Source of the DNA: Lenisia limosa
Taxonomy: Eukaryota > Breviatea
Assembly: GCA_001655205.1 (NCBI GenBank)
Contig: LPNZ01004583.1
Location: 1-21,651 of the forward strand
Length of the DNA: 21,651 nt
Reading direction: 5' to 3'
The notes below the pieces were generated by a model that searched no databases, had not been told where the DNA came from, and was given only the letters and a program-made list of their open reading frames with translations. The position numbers were made by a program, and so were the translations under genes. Positions 1 through 9,206 of the stretch are shown in pieces (position 1 is the stretch's first letter; every line of letters starts with the position of its first letter).

Positions 1-101
1 GCACTGTTATTCAGAACATACGGTTGTTTTTCGCAAAAATTGGTGGGTCTAAGCCAGTTCTCTCCAAAGAAGGTTAAATTACAAAAAAATTGGTGAATAT
101 T
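1..101. other. Downstream flank of TOPBP1; nothing recognised
   Basis: Short AT-rich stretch beyond the proposed TOPBP1 stop. Plus-strand frames are open from base 1 for up to about 110 nt, but none shows a known motif. If the TAA at 79-81 is the true stop, part of this is coding. Confidence 0.4.
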
Positions 102-1492
102 CTAGAGAATTATCGTTCTCGTGTACAAAAACAAAATACCTGGGGTTAAATATACATTATCATGAAATATCGTGACTTGTGTCAGATAAGCAGATACCTT
201 TTGTTAATACACTGTTGATAAACGCTGCGTCTAAAACACGAACACCTTGTTCTAAAGAATGAATAAATCTACGACACTCTTTAGTACAATAAGACGGTCA
301 CCCCAAAATCAATAACTACTTACGTTTAACATCCTGAATCAAAGTCTCATGTGACGATTTACTAATTGAACAGACAAAAAGGTGGGTCATTTGAAGTCCC
401 TAAATTAAATTAGGTTTTGTTGCATTCATGAACTCCAACATTTATAATGATATAAAATTGAATACTTGGGCTTACAGGGTTATTCAGTCCCACAACTGTT
501 GCTCCTCCCTACATAAATTACAAATATTGCTTAAAGCAAAGCCACATACCGCTTTCAAAATTTTGATGTAACTTTGTGCTTTCTTCTCGACAAGTAAAGC
601 CACAATCCATCCGTTAAATATTAGCGGTCGCTGTTTGTACATTCTTCTTGCAATATCCTATGATTGTAAGATAATACAAGCAACACTAGCTAAGATTTCT
701 GTTTTTCAAGAATTAATCTTCTCACATTCGGAAAATGATCCTCGACAGTAACTTGTGACGGCCCTTGTGCATTTAAAGCGTCAATAAAGCTCTGGGGGTT
801 CATAAAGGTTCACAAAAAGCTTGGTATCCATTTGTATTCGCAACCAACCGTTGAAACAACAGGTAAACCCATTGCTAATGCAACAAGTAACTTCTCCGTC
901 CATAATTCTCTATTCGCCACAACCACAAGAAAAGAACAGTCAGGGTCAATGGCGTTGGAGGCAATGTGCCTAATGGAGTGCTTCGCACAACCTACATATA
1001 ATACAATTAGATAGCATAAGAATAGAATATAATACATTAAAATACGTATGTAAGGGGGGAGCAGTATAAAATGAATAGTTTTTGAGATTTCTGTGATCAT
1101 CTGGATCGAAGTGTCCTGACGTGGTGATAAGCCTCTTAATATGTATAAGTATTCTAAGACAATCCAACAGACACCGACTAAAGATCTACAAAATCTCGCT
1201 GGAGCTTTGATCATTCTAAGGATCAACATGTTTTGTTTTTCTCTCTCTATCGCCTGGGCTCTTTGATCTTAAAATGGTTATCAGGGATCAATAAATGAAA
1301 CTTGTATAATTTCCAAGTTGGATGGGTTCTCTCTATCTTCATCTCTCCATTTCTTTATTTGTTTAACAACAGCTTTACGGTGATCTGATGCGGTATAAAA
1401 TTTCCTTAAAATCTTCATTAAGCAGACTCCAGCTCTAATTGCAATTAATTTCTTGGAAAAAAATTTTTTTTCACTGAGTTCTAGAACTGATC
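102..1492 (-). other. TOPBP1: TOPBP1-like exons 34-42: BRCT6/7/8-like C-terminus
   Basis: Exons: 1492-1302, 1253-1046, 991-849, 791-726, 657-550, 508-476, 399-324, 251-198, 139-102. The segment RFCRSLVGVCWIVLEYL looks like the end of a BRCT. Exons 35-37 make a BRCT7-like domain (AIDPDCSFLVVVA, WTEKLLVALAMGLPVVS) in which the usual Trp of the last helix is Phe (STSFIDAL). Exons 38-41 make a clear BRCT8 (IFNGWIVALLVEKK, KAGGATVV, MTHLFVCS, GVRVLDAAFINSVL). A TAG at 690-692 in the read-through of exon 37 looks like a stop, but a GTGAGA donor at 725 splices past it into exon 38 in phase. The last exon is short and its frame is the weakest part of the model. Confidence 0.75.
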
Positions 1493-4400
1493 CTAATCTT
1501 AATGATTTCAGAAAAAGTTGAGTGAAAATGATATTTCAATGTATCAGATGATCCTTAATCAGGTATGTTGAAAAAATGGTGGGAAAATCAAAATGGTAGC
1601 ACAAATCTTTTAAAAGAAACCCACCACCCCCCCAATTACCACTCCCTCATATGAGCCCCCTCACAACCACCATTATAAACCTCCCCACCCAGGCTGCCCA
1701 GTCGAAGTAGATAATCCTGAAGTTCCCACAGTCATAAACTCTTTACTAACCCACTCTTCACTTGGATTCATGATTATCAAAACATAATAACGCTCACTGT
1801 TGATGGCATTCGTCTTTTCAGCTGTATTTAATCCGCTACATTGGAACGAGTTGTACTTTTCAGCTATTTTATGTTAGTGTTGTATTATAAAAAAGAGATT
1901 TTTGGAATCATCGCAAACTACCTTCACCACTTACATTGACTATAGAACTCTATCCTGCTTGGTCCTAAATGATAAGAAGCGTTCACTAAAGGGGTATAAT
2001 TCCCATCATAAGAAATAAAAAATGAATTGTTGCATATTTCAGCGTACCGGATTGAGTGCATTGAGAAATCAATGATGGAATCTAGAAGATGAAATCCAAC
2101 AATTTTACATGATTTGATAGAAAATTTAAATCCAAGACCTCACCAATTCTTTCTTGGGGACAAACGGGTGCATTGGCGTCTTCTTCTTTGCCTAAAAAAT
2201 GTTAAAGACCACACAGAAAGGTAAAATAAGAAAGATACTCAAAAAAATGAATAGGCTTACTGTTTTCTTGACACTTTCAATAATACTGGATACTAGATCA
2301 GACTTGGCTTTCATTGGTGTTGTAAATTGCTGGGGAGAAATATTAATGAACAAAAAGAATAGATACAGCGAGAACTAAAAGGTATCCTTGTCAGTTATCT
2401 GATAATATACTGAAAAAAGAAGCCACGGGTGTCATTTAAATCTTTAGATAACATTATCCCAACTTCATCTTGAAGGGAGCCAAGACTATCTGGAGATACT
2501 GGTCGTGGCTACCAAGATTAGTACAAAAAATGTGAAATATAGGGAAGAGAGTATTCTAAAGCAAGTAATATATTGGGTTCTACAAACCAAAAATGAGACT
2601 GTGTCGTCAATTGGCGTCAACCGCGCCGCAACTGGTTTAACTAATGGGGATCTAATATTGTCTTCACTAACAAGACATGCTCGTTGTTCCTAGAAAAGTT
2701 CAGCAAAATAGAAATATATCTATAAAGCGGGCCAAAAGCAGATATTTTGTGCGTCATTTGTTTAGTGGTCAAAGGAACACCAGATGGACTTTTGTTGGTT
2801 TATGAACTAATAATACTTCAAAGCTCCTTTTGCTTTTGGCCGCTTTAAACACCATCTAATAATAATAAAAAATATGTATGCAAACACACTGTATTATTGT
2901 TTAAAAACCAATATTTTACATGCTTTTAGATTGACCAATATAGAACGCCTGATAACATTAAGTTCCTTATTTGGCACAAAATGTTTCATGTTTACGTTAG
3001 CCTTATGTTGTGGTAGCCTCAAAAAAGGTTGAGTGAGAAGTGTCAAGATACCTCTGGACTGATAGGCGGGGTTCGATCTTCGTTAATTGGGCGGAATGAC
3101 TGAACTAAAGAGAAAGTAATAGTGCAAGATTTATGCCACAGTTTACTTTCTTCTATTACCGACTATTATCAATTAAAATCTGATTCAAATTGAACTACAC
3201 CAGAACTCACTTTTAGGAGCTTTAACAATTGGGTTGTCATTCATTTTCCTTGCACGTTTCGAACTTGAAAGGGGTTGATCCTAAAAATTGATCAATGTTT
3301 TCAAAATGAGCTATGCACATAGCATATTCAATATATTTGCTTGATAGGAGCCATTACTTACAGTCAAATTGGGCACTTGTGGGAACGCATGCGAATAATT
3401 ATTTGATGCCTACATTATTACTCAATTGTGCGATATCTGTTTAACTGTGAAGCTGTTTATATGAAACACTGAAATAAGTAGGTACTAGGATTCCACTCCG
3501 CCCTAAAAACACAAAATAACGATATTTATAATATATCACACCGTTCATAATAATATGTGTTAAACTAAATGTGTTTTTTTTAAAAAAAAAAAGGGTGCTC
3601 AAAAACCGGTTTAAAGTCATTTTTAAACTAGTCAGCGACTGTATATTTGTGTTCATCCCTAGAAAAACAACTTCGTGGTCGTGGAAGAGGACGCAGAGGA
3701 GCCATCTAAATAGTCCGTTTCAGGATACAACTCTTGTGTGTAGTCTTTCTTGTATAATTTCTCCTAAGCAATCACCAAGTTGGTTTAAACATGTATACAT
3801 CTTGCAACTTGTGTATTTGTTAAAGAAAAACTAGGTTTACTTATTCATTTAGGGACTCCAAACACTTTTTTTACAACTCTCAAAAAAAAACACATTTAGT
3901 TATAAAAAAAATATCTATGAACGGTGTGATATGAAATAGTATATCATATAGCTGTCGGAAATGATAGCAAATTAAACAGTCTCACAGTGGTAGAATTGAA
4001 AGAGAAGAACTGTTGTCCCACTTCTGCCAACAAAGCAGCCTTCTAAAAAAATAAAACAGTTTCCACTAAAAGTTTACGTTTATACATATACAGTGTTATT
4101 AAGATAAGAAATTAAACAAAAAAAACAGAGATAGAAAAAGAGAGTTGAAAGGTATGGTATTGTATATTTCTCAAATTTTCTTCCTGCCACAGTGTTCTTA
4201 ACAATAATAAATAATTTGAAAAAAAGAGAATCCAATCACATACGTCTTCTCCACTGTTGATCCGGTCTTGTATACGCGTAGACTCTTTGACCAGTTTCCG
4301 TGCTTCCTTCTCAACTGTTTCAGCCGAATGTGATTCTCTTTTGATTTTGGCCTTCAAGAGTCATTCGAATAAAAAAAATACCATTTTGGTTTTAGGCTTC

Positions 4401-7400
4401 ACTTTTGAGAGAAGAACAGACGAAAGAGAACCTGAACGCACAATGGACGATCTTCTGTAGTTTGACTTCAGGTTAGAGACAAACTAGAGCGATAAGGAAC
4501 AAGGAAAATGACATATTTAGAGTCAACCAGAAAAAAAAAACCCCAAAACACCTTGTTTGCTACGTTTGGTTGAGCAGTTGTAATATCCTGAGATGGTAAA
4601 AGTTCAAACATAACACATTTTTGGAACAACACCCTCCACATACTCTTAACAATAAACATCAACAAACAATCCAACTAGAGCGAAAAAAAAAGAAGTTCAA
4701 ATTGGATAGTATTATCTCACTTGTATTTTATTCAGACAAGTGACGTTGAAGAGGGTCGGTCGACTCGGTGTTCTAAAAAGTGAGAGACCTACACTTCGAA
4801 TTGACAATGAGAAAATTCATTGGACTAACGTTGGCAGCTTTGGTTGAGGAGAGTACAATTTTGTGTCAACAAACAGACCACTTCGAACACACTAAAAAAG
4901 TTAAGGATGATTTCAAATTAGGAAGCAAGTTTTGAACCGAAAAATAAAATCTTTCGGTGTGATAATACTTTCAGATACATACAATAACCCAGAATCTCCC
5001 AGAACTGAAGATGGGTACAACTTCAACCAGATATGATCTGTATGACTTTGTTCTACATATGAAGAACATAGCATAATAACAATACTTCCCAAAAAGTACA
5101 ACACATCAACCAACTTCAAAAATCCAATCGGGGGAGACAACTTCAATGTTATTTTTTCGAGCAAATTGTACCTGGTAACAGTCAAAGAAAAACAATTGAA
5201 AATAAACGATTGTAAAATAGAGGAACCGCAATAAAAAACGTAAATTGTACTACGGGTGCGATTACTTGTTATCATTTGTGAAAAAAAAAAAAAGCAGCTA
5301 AAATTAATTTTTTAAGAAATTTATCAATCGTGGACTTAACATTTCCACTTAATTTTATTAAAATAAAAAAATCAATAGAGCCCTAATTAACACTCTTACC
5401 TTATCCGAGTCTACCTCCGAGGTGATGAGGTGTGTTGTGTGATTGACAGTGAGGGCTGACTCATGTCGGATATTTAAATAGTCGAGACAGTCATGAACAG
5501 CATACGTAATTGCTTGGGATGCCAATTTACTGAGAAGTGGTCGTATCTTGTGACCTAAAGCTGAAAGAAGGGTAAGTAGAGACAATAACAGAACCTACTT
5601 ATTGGAAGAGTATCAGCTAATGGTCTCCAAACTGGGCATATGGAAATGTCGGGTTTGAAGAGGAGGTTCAACATTGTTTCAAGAAGAGCTTTCGTCACAC
5701 ACAACGAACGGTCTCCTAGAGCATTTCCTACCTAATCGATCAGAACATTTGATGACACTGATTAAAATGTAACATTTTGATAATGACACAGCAATTTTTT
5801 ATTAAAAAAATTACATTATCCCACTTGTTCAGCAAAAGGACCAGATGTGAAAGGCCTCCGTAAGGTTTCTGGGTACTCTGCAAGGCCATGCCTCGAGAGA
5901 ACAACAACTTCCCATGGGACTCCACTGGGCAGGTTAGTCTCTTAAAAACTTGTGACAATAACTACCGAACAGCATTGAATGCTTTTCAATCTTGAACAAC
6001 ACCTACTTACATATTGTGTATAAAATCCCACGTCTTACTTGTCAGTTGTGGCACTCGGAGGACACTTTTTGGAAACCACTGCCCCATACTTCTCAAGCTG
6101 GTTCTTCAAAGACTAATCGTGGTAAAACAGGGCAATCATGGTCCAAAAAAAATAACCCTATATATATATATATATCCCTCCTTACAACAGTGCTTTCGAA
6201 GGCAGGGTGCAGAACTATCCAGTAGTCTTTGAAAACTTGTTCGGGATCAACCGGTTTTTTTGGAGCTAACATGTAAGAACAAACTTGCTATGGATAATTG
6301 TAAATATTATATACTGAATATTTATGAAACGAACCTTCATATAGCTGGCGAGAAGGAGGTCTACTGATCACTTTTTTGACTTCAAAATCACTGACTGCTA
6401 CCAAATCTAGGAAATATAAGGTAGGGAGGGGAGGGGGGGAGTGAAATAAATTGGAACTCCAGTTCAGCCCCTTTAATCTAAATTTAGTCAATAAATTTCC
6501 CAAAATTCTAATTGCACGTAGTCTGAAACACATCAAATGCTATTTATTATGGGGTCAGATGTACAAAATAATTGATATCCATTTACCACACTCACAGTTT
6601 TGTTTGACACACTCATAGATCCACTTTGGCTGAACAATTGTAATATTACAAGAAAGGGCCCATTCATATTTCGCTCCTTTAGGCTCCTATTGGGTGATAA
6701 ATGAAATAAACGACACATACCCTCCATGCTACAACCCCCCCCCCTTCCCACAGTTGTAATGAGATGTGTCACATGGCTTGTCTTATACACTTTAGAGATA
6801 AAAACCCCACCACTGTTGATAATAGCCTTTTCAAGAGACTTCCGTTGCTCTAAGTTGAATAAGGAATGCTACTAAGCCCACTAAAAAAACAAATTGGGAA
6901 AACACCACTAACCTTTGTCTATCTTTTCACCAGTCACAACGGCGAATAATCCTGAAAAGACCTTCAATTGATGGTCCTCAACACTTGGAAATTTCTGAGG
7001 GAATAAATATTCAAAATCGGAAAAATAAATATAACAGCAAGAAAAGTGAACTATAATTCGAATTCTGGGGGGGGGGGGGNNNNNNNNNNNNNNNNNNNNN
7101 NNNNNNNNNNNNNNNNNNNNNNNNNNNNNNNNNNNNNNNNNNNNNNNNNNNNNNNNNNNNNNNNNNNNNNNNNNNNNNNNAGGGCAACACTGTATCCAAA
7201 CGCATCAACTGTGCTTCCTGCATAAAAATTAGTTACATTCGGAATACCCTCAGCTGGTCACTTAAGGATGCGGATATATATACTAGAGTATGGGGAGTTA
7301 GTTGTTTGGTCTGCTGTACCACAACAGTATGTTAGAGTCTCGCTGATGGACTGTTACTTTCACCTCCTTTCTCTTTTTACTTTTTTGAAAAACTAACCAC

Positions 7401-8577
7401 TGGAACGTAGCATGCCTCTGGAATGATTATAAAACAACAAATACGATCAAATATAAGGGTTATTAAATGGTTTTGAGCCTCAAGTTCAATGATGCATTAT
7501 ATTTCAGCCCCAGACATCTGGCCAAGACCATAATATTGAAAAGTTCATCAGAAGGAACCAGTGAGACAAGAGTTAAACACTAACATGGCTCAGTCTTGGA
7601 TTGGTCAAAGAAAACTCGGTACTGAGATTGCTTTTTTTCTTCTTTTTTTCTAACTTTGACGATAGAGGGTGTTTTCCCTTCTGCCGCGATAGAAACGCCA
7701 GTTGAAAAAATTGTTGGTTCCAGTATATCATATATGATAGTATATAATAGTTCCTCCTCGGGTCACAACCAATTAGTCAATGAAAAGCCCCAGAAAATTT
7801 GATAATATCCCTTATATCTGAGTAGCAATAAAGCCTCACCTGAAACTTTGGAACAAATCGACTTGAACAAACTAGGATTTGTGTTTTGTCGTTGCACTAG
7901 TAAAGATAACAATATAACGCAAAATAAACATTGCGGGTTTAAGATAACCAAAAAAAAGACCACCTTACCTCTAATTTGGGAATAACAGTTCCACCTAATG
8001 CCAAAATCATGTTAGAAAAAGAATTCTGAACGGTTACAGGAGAAGCATGCTCTATTCTTCGTGTCTCATCTATAAACAGTCCAACCTTTGACTTTGAATC
8101 TGGTCCAGAAATACATATCTTTTTGCCAAATAGACAGAGCGAAAGCAATGGACAGTTTGGCGAAGGGATAACATGGAGCAAGTCTCTTGTAAGCGCTTCT
8201 TCAAGAGCTGAAACATCTTCAATAGTTAACAAAAGATTAGATATGTAGGTAGGTCTGTAAGAGAGCTCTTACAAGGCGTACCAATAACTCGAAATTTTGA
8301 CTTTGTCAAACTGGCCAGTTCACCGGATGAGTGCTATTGAGGTAAGAACATATAGTATACTCTAATATACAAGTGTAAGTATAAGTAGATCATGAACAAA
8401 GATGGTGATCGATGATTAACTTCATACCTCAATCGAGTCGCCTTCGACTTGGATAACGTAAATAGCATCTTTATCACCGAAGCCTGCCAGCTCGCAATTA
8501 GCTGACACAATGCATTCGCGAAGAGAATTAGCGTTATGAAGTCCTTTTGAAACCACAAATGATGGGCATGACTTCAT
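102..8577 (-). CDS. TOPBP1: TOPBP1/Dpb11-like multi-BRCT checkpoint scaffold, about 42 exons
   Basis: In other eukaryotes this scaffold binds phosphoproteins through BRCT domains, supports replication origin firing and activates ATR in the nucleus. Spliced by eye it gives about 1250 residues plus one gap; human TOPBP1 has about 1520. Seen: an N-terminal region resembling BRCT0 (from MKSCPSFVVSKGL), BRCT1 (GKKICISG, LGGTVIPKLE), BRCT2 (VFSGLFAVVTGEKI, SHVTHLITT, EPKGAKYEWA), BRCT3, a BRCT4/5-like domain (HTTHLITSEVDSDK, VVSPDWIFECV), a linker, then BRCT7- and BRCT8-like domains. EPKGAKYE nearly matches human BRCT2, and GWIVALLVEKK..GGATVV..THLF matches BRCT8. Most exon junctions keep phase; exceptions are noted elsewhere. 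The start ATG (8575-8577) has an in-frame TGA 15 nt upstream, but an A-run there makes the start uncertain. The stop is TAG at 102-104, or TAA at 79-81 in another frame. Confidence 0.82.
2724..2846. repeat. Inverted repeat joining TOPBP1 exon 26 to the following intron
   Basis: Positions 2724-2740 (AAAGCGGGCCAAAAGCA) and 2831-2846 (TGCTTTTGGCCGCTTT) are reverse complements apart from one extra G, with 90 nt between. The right arm lies inside exon 26 (2817-2855) and the left arm inside the intron that follows it in transcript order. In the pre-mRNA the two could pair and loop out the exon's donor site at 2816. Chance cannot be excluded. Confidence 0.5.
3533..3932. mobile_element. MITE-like element with about 50-bp terminal inverted repeats
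   Basis: The ends are inverted copies of one another. The left end at 3533-3581 begins ATATCACACCGTTCATA and later has AACTAAATGTGT followed by a T-run; the right end at 3882-3932 is the reverse complement of the same two blocks, with a short variable stretch between them. The element is about 400 bp and AT-rich. Its one long open frame (3571-3834, plus strand) has no recognisable domain and is probably chance. It lies wholly inside the 576-nt TOPBP1 intron (3410-3985), which would otherwise be about 180 nt. No clear target-site duplication is visible, so the family cannot be named. Confidence 0.7.
6159..6175. repeat. (TA)n microsatellite in a TOPBP1 intron
   Basis: An uninterrupted TA dinucleotide run of about eight units lies just inside the intron that follows exon 11 (6189-6283). 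No function is suggested. Confidence 0.9.
7080..7180. other. Assembly gap inside BRCT1/BRCT2 exons of TOPBP1
   Basis: 101 Ns. On the left the gap is entered directly from a run of 13 Gs (7067-7079). The exon beginning at 7217 on the minus strand runs into it, so the end of BRCT1 is missing. Confidence 0.95.
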
Positions 8578-9206
8578 TTTTTTCCTCTTTTGCTTTCACA
8601 GACACAACAAGATCATCCTGAAATGGCATCAATATTGGTTGAACTCAAAAAAAAACAACCAATAAAACCCCATATTTCTTTTATTACAGTTTAGTTAATA
8701 ATTTCCAACCTTTCTGTGGCTCTTCGCATGGTTTCAATATGTACACTAAGAAAGAGTGAAGGAATGTATAACTTGCTTTGCTTTCTCTTTGCCTGCGCCG
8801 ATTCTTCTTTGCTTGTAAAGTAGAGTAGTTAGCGTGGTAAAATAGCCGGCAGGAGCCGTGGGAAGCGGCATCAGAAAACAAACGCAGTTATCCTGGTCCA
8901 AATTGGTTGGCACATTATCCTCAGATATCCCTCTCTCCTTAACTATTTCTTCAATTATTATATTTTTATTATAACATTCATTAATAACAACAACCGAGTG
9001 GCGTTCTCTCCTCTCTCCCCGGCTTAGTGCCAAGGACAAGGAAAGGAGTATAGTTATCGACTCCTCCAAGCTCCCGCGTGTCCCACTTCCCTTTTTCTTG
9101 CGGTCTGTGCTACACTTAAGTTTAATAATAATTTTTATATCTCTCCCAATCCTGTTGCTTTTGACATTATGTGTAGATTATTATTTTATTACTTTTAGTC
9201 TACATT
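8578..9206. promoter_or_regulatory. Head-to-head intergenic region between TOPBP1 and WDR27
   Basis: The start codons of the two divergent genes lie about 630 bp apart, so both promoters must be in this interval, perhaps as one bidirectional promoter (inference from layout). No convincing TATA box or named transcription-factor site was recognised. The interval holds an open frame on the minus strand (about 9120-8746) that may be chance, and a stretch at 8618-8578 that looks like an exon end (acceptor TTTCAG, then DDLVVSVKAKEEK in another frame). TOPBP1 may therefore have an upstream first exon here. Confidence 0.45.
8746..9069 (-). other. Unassigned open reading frame in the intergenic region
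   Basis: The frame is open for more than 100 codons and stays open above 9069 to about 9120. It has no early ATG (the first codons are read from TTG) and no domain that I recognise. It is rich in Arg/Glu and Leu/Ser, with segments such as IIIEEIVKERGISEDN that look protein-like. It could be an upstream exon of the TOPBP1-like gene, a small separate gene, or a chance frame in a GC-richer promoter stretch. Transcript data would decide. Confidence 0.2.

Larger units (their letters stand above)
1681..5171 (-). other. TOPBP1: TOPBP1-like exons 16-33: end of the BRCT4/5-like domain, charged linker, start of a further BRCT
   Basis: Exons: 5171-5115, 4891-4830, 4772-4721, 4674-4552, 4483-4382, 4351-4244, 4042-3986, 3409-3362, 3280-3211, 3104-3052, 2855-2817, 2689-2600, 2508-2464 (3' limit uncertain), 2329-2261, 2191-2144, 2081-2048, 1985-1935, 1863-1681. 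Exons 16-17 finish a BRCT with the canonical Trp (SPDWIFECVRSGLFVDTKLY). The linker is rich in Ser, Pro, Lys and Arg and holds likely nuclear-localisation patches (SSKRARKM, KSKR, KAKKK) and a helical charged stretch (AETVEKEARKLVKEST). Several SP and TP sites (TPPISPE, RPVSPDS) are possible CDK targets, as expected of this family, but that is inference. Exon 33 contains SFQCSGLNTAEK, resembling the first strand of a BRCT. Confidence 0.65.
5400..8577 (-). other. TOPBP1: TOPBP1-like exons 1-15: BRCT0 to start of the BRCT4/5-like domain
   Basis: Exon model, high to low: 8577-8428, 8333-8273, 8216-7969, 7896-7840, 7415-7398 (tentative 18-nt exon ACYVPV), 7217 into the gap at 7180, 6994-6913, 6849-6721, 6686-6596, 6406-6335, 6283-6189, 6112-6039, 5961-5815, 5731-5599, 5560-5400. 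BRCT1 is split over exons 2-6, BRCT2 over exons 7-10, BRCT3 over exons 11-14 (FKDYWIVLHPAFES, YGAVVSKK, LSHLVLLLNKW). Most junctions keep the frame. Two do not: exon 8 to 9, where a run of ten Gs lies in exon 8, and exon 12 to 13. The end of BRCT1 is partly lost in the gap at 7080-7180. Confidence 0.75.

Noticed and set aside
690-692. TAG as the end of the TOPBP1-like gene
   Set aside because: A GTGAGA donor at 725 splices in phase to an exon at 657-550 that encodes an unmistakable BRCT8, so this TAG is intronic.
1681-1985. A PARP-type WGR domain in the TOPBP1-like gene
   Set aside because: The stretch NAINSERYYVLIIM looked WGR-like, but the W-G-R motif is absent, no PARP catalytic domain follows, and the exons splice into a BRCT protein.
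3571-3834. 87-codon plus-strand open frame
   Set aside because: Lies within the MITE-like element, starts in its homopolymer run and shows no domain.
4913-5275. Minus-strand 120-codon open frame as one exon
   Set aside because: Only 5171-5115 within it is BRCT coding; joining exon 5115 directly to 4891 completes the SPDWIFECV motif in phase, so the rest is intron.
6722-6745. A 23-nt G-rich intron in the BRCT2 exon
   Set aside because: It begins GT and ends AG, but removing it does not repair the phase; a homopolymer error explains the conflict better.
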